Shown here one piece after another: positions 59,097-63,640 of a DNA stretch of 63,640 bases. Source of the DNA: Secundilactobacillus similis DSM 23365 = JCM 2765 (GTDB lineage Bacteria; Bacillota; Bacilli; Lactobacillales; Lactobacillaceae); NCBI RefSeq assembly GCF_001311075.1, contig NZ_BBAD01000007.1, positions 1 through 63,640 on the forward strand. The letters are read 5' to 3'. The stretch's first letter is position 1. Each line of letters starts with the position of its first letter. The translations under genes were made by a program, and so were the position numbers. Below the pieces are notes generated by a model. The model was not told the DNA's origin. It saw only the letters and a list, made by a program, of their open reading frames with translations, and did no database searches.

Positions 59097-60259
59097 ATGA
59101 CAAAACAAATTCAATTTTTTGATACCACATTGCGTGACGGCGAACAAACTATTGGGGTTAACTTCAGTATTGATGAAAAAGTAGCGATTGCTAAACAGCT
59201 TGAAAACTGGGGTGTTGACGTGATCGAAGCAGGCTTCCCCGTCGCATCTGAGGGCGATTTTGAGGCCGTCCAAGCCGTGTCACGCGCCGTGAAGAAGGTC
59301 CGCGTTACTGGATTGCGCGGGCCCGTAAAGGTGATATCGATGCTTGTGTTAAGGCAACCGCAGACGCTGCCCATAAACAAATCCATGTTTTCATTGCCAC
59401 TAGTCCGATTCACCGCGACTCAAAACTACATATGACGAAACAACAAGTAATTGATACGATCACTGATTGCGTCAGTTACGCACATAAATTCTTTGACATC
59501 GTTGAATTTTCACCAGAAGACGCTACCCGGACGGAACCAGATTTCTTGGTTGAATCCATTCAAGCAGCCATCGATGCTGGCGCAACGGTGATTAACATTC
59601 CTGATACGGTGGGTTATACGAACCCGGTTGAATTTGCCGCTTTGTTCAAGAATCTTCGCGAAAACGTTCGCAACTTCGATGATTACACCTTCTCCGTTCA
59701 CTGCCACGATGACCTTGGAATGGCCGTTGCGAACAGCCTAGCTTCCATTGAAAATGGCGCTACTCGAATTGAAGGCACGATCAACGGCATCGGCGAACGG
59801 GCCGGCAACGCCGCTTTGGAAGAAGTTGCTGCCGCAATGTACGTTCGCAAAGACTACTACGATGCAACCAACAACATCAACATGAAGGAAACCAAGAAGA
59901 CCAGTGACATGATCAGCAAGTTTGCTAAAATGCCAGTGCCACATAACAAGGCGGTTGTTGGTGCCAACGCATTTGCCCATGAATCTGGGATTCACCAAGA
60001 CGGCATGTTGAAGAACCCACAAACTTACGAAATTCTGACCCCCGAATCTGTCGGGGCCAACAAGACCACTTTGCCACTGGGCAAACTTTCTGGGTCACAC
60101 GCTGTGATGACCAAGTTGCAAGAAATGGGTTACGACGTTGATCGTGATGCCATGAAGATCATCTTCCCATACTTTAAGAATAAGGCCGATCACACAGACA
60201 TCGTTTCTGAAGCTGATTTGAAGGACATCATGGGCCAATTTAGCGAGGTGAAGGCCTAA
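59097..60259 (+). CDS. leuA: 2-isopropylmalate synthase, short form without the C-terminal regulatory domain (frame break near 59318)
   Basis: Condenses acetyl-CoA with 2-oxoisovalerate, first step to leucine. About 388 residues against the usual 500 or more. TIM-barrel motifs [26 protein letters not shown], and [14 protein letters not shown] are present, then [11 protein letters not shown]; the sequence stops soon after SEADLKDIM, so the leucine-binding dimer domain is absent. leuB starts in the stop (TAATG), so this end is natural. One G restored at about 59318 gives [15 protein letters not shown]. Control is therefore expected mostly by the Leu attenuator. Confidence 0.92.
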
Positions 60260-61308
60260 TGACAACTGCCCAAATTACCGTTCTTGCAGGGGACTATATT
60301 GGTCCCGAAATCATGGCTGCCGGACTCAAGGTTCTCGCTGCCGTGGCTGAAAACCAAAACTTTGACTATGACTTACACGAAATGCCATTTGGGGGCGCCG
60401 GTGTCGATCAAGAAGGCGATCCCTTACCAGCTGAAACGCTGAAATCGGCACAGGAAAGCGATGCGGTATTGTTAGCTGCCATTGGTGGGCCAAAGTGGGA
60501 TGGTGCCCCGAAGACACCGGAAAAAGGGCTGTTGGCGATTCGTAAGGCACTCAATCTGTTCGCAAACATTCGGCCAACCTACATTAGCCCGGCCATGCAA
60601 CAATATTCACCAATTAAAAATGAAAAACCGGTCGACTTCGTGATTGTTCGCGAACTGACCAGTGGCGTTTACTTTGGGACGCCACGGGAAACCACGGCGG
60701 ATTACGCTTTGGATACGATGCGCTACACAAACGAAGAAATCGAACGCATTACCCGGGTGGGCTTCGAAATGGCCATGAAGCGTCGCAAACACGTGACGTT
60801 GGTGGATAAGGCCAACGTGCTGGATACCAGTAAACTTTGGCGGAAGATCGTTGCTCAAATTGCAACGGAATACCCCGAAGTGACCTATGATCAAAGCTAT
60901 GTTGATGCGGCATCAATGAAGATTATTGCTGATCCCGGCCAATTCGACGTGATTTTAACTGAGAACCTGTTCGGCGATATTTTAAGCGATGAAGCCGCCC
61001 AGATCACCGGTTCACTGGGGACGATTCCTTCCATGAGTCGTGGGACAAATGGTCCATCACTCTATGAACCCATTCACGGCTCCGCTCCAGATATTGCGGG
61101 CAAGGGCATCGCGGATCCATTGTCGATGGTCAAATCCGTGGCGATGATGTTAGCGAACTCCTTTGACCGCCAAGACCTCTCTGACCAAATCATGGCCAGC
61201 GTGAACAAGACGATTGAAGATCAAATCGTGACTCCCGATTTGGGTGGTCACGCCAACACAGCGGAAGTTACCGCAGCAATTATTAAAAATATTCAGGAGA
61301 GTAGATGA
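60259..61308 (+). CDS. leuB: 3-isopropylmalate dehydrogenase
   Basis: NAD- and Mg-dependent oxidative decarboxylation in leucine synthesis, 349 residues, intact. Motifs: [15 protein letters not shown], the substrate loop [22 protein letters not shown], and metal-site [22 protein letters not shown] (parts), then [18 protein letters not shown]. Overlaps leuA by one base. Confidence 0.95.
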   Translation: MTTAQITVLAGDYIGPEIMAAGLKVLAAVAENQNFDYDLHEMPFGGAGVDQEGDPLPAETLKSAQESDAVLLAAIGGPKWDGAPKTPEKGLLAIRKALNLFANIRPTYISPAMQQYSPIKNEKPVDFVIVRELTSGVYFGTPRETTADYALDTMRYTNEEIERITRVGFEMAMKRRKHVTLVDKANVLDTSKLWRKIVAQIATEYPEVTYDQSYVDAASMKIIADPGQFDVILTENLFGDILSDEAAQITGSLGTIPSMSRGTNGPSLYEPIHGSAPDIAGKGIADPLSMVKSVAMMLANSFDRQDLSDQIMASVNKTIEDQIVTPDLGGHANTAEVTAAIIKNIQESR

Positions 61309-61312
61309 GATC

Positions 61313-62687
61313 ATGACACAAACCATGTTTGATAAAATTTGGGCGAAACACGTGATTACGGGGGAACCCGGGGAGCCACAATTAATCTACGTTGACCTCC
61401 AACTCTTACATGAAGTGACCTCACCACAAGCGTTTGAAGGCCTTCGTGAAAACAACCGGAAAGTTCGCCGACCAGACCGTAACTTTGCGACGATGGATCA
61501 TAACGTACCAACCGAAAACATCTTTGATATTCAAGATGCGATTTCAAGAAAACAAATCGAAACCTTGGGCGAAAATACCAAGGAGTTCGGCGTTCGGTTA
61601 GCCGGAATGGGTGACCGAGATCAAGGCATTGTGCACGTGATTGGCCCACAACTTGGGTTGACTCAACCGGGATGGTCATTGTCTGTGGGGATTCTCACAC
61701 GGCCACTCATGGGGCATTTGGTTCAATCGCGTTTGGGATCGGGACCAGTGAAGTTGAACACGTCTTGGCCACGCAAACCATTTGGCAAACTAAGCCTAAG
61801 AACATGGGCATTCACGTTCATGGTGAGTTGCCTCAAGGCGTTTACGCGAAGGACATCATTATGGGCATTATCGCCCGTGAAGGCGTCGCATTTGGGACCG
61901 GCTACGCAGCTGAATTTTACGGCGATACCATCGAACGGATGAGCATGGAAGAACGCATGACGATTTGTAACATGGCCATTGAAGGCGGCGCTAAGGTCGG
62001 AAACGTCCGGCCAGACCAGACCACGTTTGATTACGTGGCGGGTCGAAAATACGCGCCGAAACACATGGACAAGGCAATTGAATACTGGAAACAGTTCTAC
62101 ACGGATGATGAATCGGCCTATGACCGAATCATTGACGTGGATGCCACGCAACTCGCACCGTTCGTGTCTTGGGGAACGAACCCCGGCATGGCGGTCCCTG
62201 TGGATCAAGCCTTCCCAGAAATTAAGAACGGCGACGATCAAAAAGCGTACGATTACATTGGCTTGCAACCCGGGCAAACGGCTCGCGACATTCCAATCGA
62301 ATTTGCGTTCATGGCTCATGCACTAACGGTCGGTTGTCTGACCTGAAGATTGAAGCTGAAACACTGAAGGGCCACCACATCGCCCCAGGCGTCACCGCAC
62401 TAGTTGTTCCCGGTTCCCGAGAGGTTAAAATTCGGGCGGAGGAACTCGGTCTAGACAAAATCTTTAAGGATGCCGGCTGTGAATGGCGCGAACCTGGCTG
62501 CTCCGCTTGTCTCGGGATGAACCCGGACCAAGTGCCAGCTGGCGTTCACTGTGCGTCGACCTCTAACCGGAACTTTGAAGGCCGGCAAGGGGCTGGCGCG
62601 CGGACGCATTTGGCCAGCCCAGCAATGGTTGCTGCGGCAGCGATTAACGGTCACTTTGTAGATATTCGAAAGGCAGGTGTTCTTTAA
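61313..62687 (+). CDS. leuC: 3-isopropylmalate dehydratase large subunit (frame breaks near 61672 and 62305)
   Basis: Aconitase-like 4Fe-4S isomerase subunit, about 459 residues. Cluster cysteines: [14 protein letters not shown] with [11 protein letters not shown] once restored, and [18 protein letters not shown] for the last two. Restoring one G at about 61672 (CCGGGGATGG) gives [11 protein letters not shown]; one G at about 62305 (ATGGGCTCATGC) gives [13 protein letters not shown] at 61313 just after leuB; the TAA stop overlaps the leuD start. Confidence 0.94.
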
Positions 62688-63271
62688 TGGAACCCATTAC
62701 GACAATTAAAGGGACATCGATCCCAATCATGAAAGAAAATATTGATACCGACCAACTGATTCCAAAGCAATTTTTGAAGAACATCTTAAAGGTAGGTTAT
62801 GGCCGCAACCTGTTTTACGACTGGCGCTATACATCACCAAACAAGCCGAACCCCGACTTTATCCTCAACAAACCCGAACGCCAAGGCGCCGAAATTCTGG
62901 TGACTGGTGACAACTTCGGTTGTGGTTCTTCACGGGAACACGCCGTTTGGGCACTGAAGGACTGGGGCTTCAAGGTTGTGATCGCTGGTGGCTACAGTGA
63001 CATCTTCTACATGAACAGCACCAAGAACGGCTTGCTGGCCATCATTTTGCCAGAAAACGAACGTGAAATCTTGGCAGCTGCACCGGCTGACGCCGACATC
63101 ACGGTTGACCTGCCTAATCAGGAAGTCCGTTACGATGGTCAAACCTTCAAGTTCGACATTGACCCACTTTGGAAGCACAAGTTCGTCAACGGTCTGGACG
63201 ACATTGCGATTACGATGCAGTATGAAGACCAGATTGAAGCCTTCGAAGCTCAGATTCCTAACTTTAACTAA
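62687..63271 (+). CDS. leuD: 3-isopropylmalate dehydratase small subunit
   Basis: Swivel-domain subunit of the isomerase, 194 residues, intact. Motifs: NIDTDQLIPKQFLK, FGCGSSREHAVWAL (substrate binding), NSTKNGLLAI. Overlaps leuC by one base, showing coupling and a 1:1 complex. Last gene of leuABCD. Confidence 0.95.
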   Translation: MEPITTIKGTSIPIMKENIDTDQLIPKQFLKNILKVGYGRNLFYDWRYTSPNKPNPDFILNKPERQGAEILVTGDNFGCGSSREHAVWALKDWGFKVVIAGGYSDIFYMNSTKNGLLAIILPENEREILAAAPADADITVDLPNQEVRYDGQTFKFDIDPLWKHKFVNGLDDIAITMQYEDQIEAFEAQIPNFN

Positions 63272-63277
63272 CTATGG

Positions 63278-63312
63278 AAAGCCAGCCGGTGTTTGCGTAT
63301 CGGCTGGCTTTT
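63278..63312 (+). terminator. Terminator of leuABCD
   Basis: AAGCCAGCCG ... CGGCTGGCTTTTG hairpin. Confidence 0.88.
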
Positions 63313-63640
63313 GTTGTCGCTTGTGTCCAGCGTAAGTGTTGGGTGTGATTTGGATGTAGGCTGTTTGTCGTCGCTGCGCTCGCCAAATCCGCATGAAAAC
63401 CGGCGCTCTCAGGCTACAAAATTCGGCGCCACTTAAACTGTTATTTCTAGGGTTCCTGTCATTATAAGAACTTGTCAACCACGCGCTTTCTGGCCACCAC
63501 GCCGAATGGTGCTGCGCGAGACTGAGAGCTGCATGTAGGGACACTTCGATAAAACCGCCAGGCCCGGGCGCTTTCACCGAAGTGCCCCTACACACCGCTC
63601 TCAACCCGTCTCGCTCCGCACACTTACGCTGGACACAAAC
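63311..63640. repeat. Complete copy of the intergenic repeat with terminal inverted repeats
   Basis: Left end TTGTGTCCAGCGTAAGTGT and right end ACACTTACGCTGGACACAA are perfect inverted repeats; the body matches 8534-8880 and includes an inner long hairpin (63511-63624, arms ATGTAGGGACACTTCG / CGAAGTGCCCCTACA). No transposase frame. The element reaches the window edge and may continue. Confidence 0.78.

Overview
The window looks like chromosomal DNA of a Lactobacillaceae bacterium (heterofermentative lactobacillus type; genus not determined). Evidence: T-box leaders, LPQTD sortase-anchored adhesins, a DUF5776 surface domain, a flavodoxin/ferredoxin-NADP reductase redox style, FeoAB and SUF systems, moderate GC and strong AGGAGG ribosome sites. 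It is unusually well equipped for a lactobacillus, with ilv, leu and glt biosynthesis genes.

Layout. 1-6.7 kb (minus): sulfite reductase, flavodoxin, sirohydrochlorin chelatase and an AlkP-superfamily hydrolase behind a methionine-type T-box, then a LysR regulator with its own methionine-type T-box. 6.9-18 kb (mostly plus): ferredoxin-NADP reductase, an exact parS site plus a one-mismatch copy, a small conserved-looking protein, DJ-1/PfpI, an old-yellow-enzyme reductase, a heterodimeric ABC exporter, acetyltransferases, and ilvA behind an isoleucine T-box. 18-21.4 kb: a large exported AlkP/LamG/DUF5776 protein. 21.9-26.2 kb: a divergent ICL/PEPM-like protein under a T-box reading Val, facing ilvB-ilvC with no ilvN between them. 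26.3-33 kb: hairpin repeats, an ABC ATPase, a YoaK-like membrane protein, feoA-feoB and a Cys-rich FeoB partner, and a 43-codon ORF behind four 11-bp-spaced direct repeats. 33-38.5 kb: an MHS-type transporter behind an Ile-rich leader peptide attenuator, ilvD-sufT, and a drug-efflux MFS. 38.8-46.6 kb: two tandem paralogous adhesins. 47.3-53.2 kb: gltBD. 53.7-57.6 kb: sufC-sufD-sufB-sufT. 57.6-58.5 kb: a large structured RNA-like locus. 58.9-63.3 kb: Leu-attenuated leuABCD.

How it fits together. The metabolic core is branched-chain amino acid, glutamate and reduced-sulfur synthesis, much of it dependent on Fe-S enzymes (IlvD, LeuC, GltBD, sulfite reductase), with iron uptake (Feo) and Fe-S assembly (Suf, two SufT) nearby. 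Control is largely by transcription attenuation: four T-boxes and two leader-peptide attenuators.

Data quality. About 28 reading-frame breaks occur in otherwise conserved genes, and nearly all that I checked are repaired by adding one base to a short homopolymer run. I treat these as probable sequencing indels, not pseudogenes, and give merged gene coordinates.

Most interesting: the 57.6-58.5 kb ornate RNA candidate; a family of about 12 long hairpins whose stem sequences vary but whose pairing and unpaired tags are kept, placed at stop codons; the Ile-leader attenuator on a transporter; and the T-box-controlled, active-site-less ICL/PEPM protein next to ilvB.
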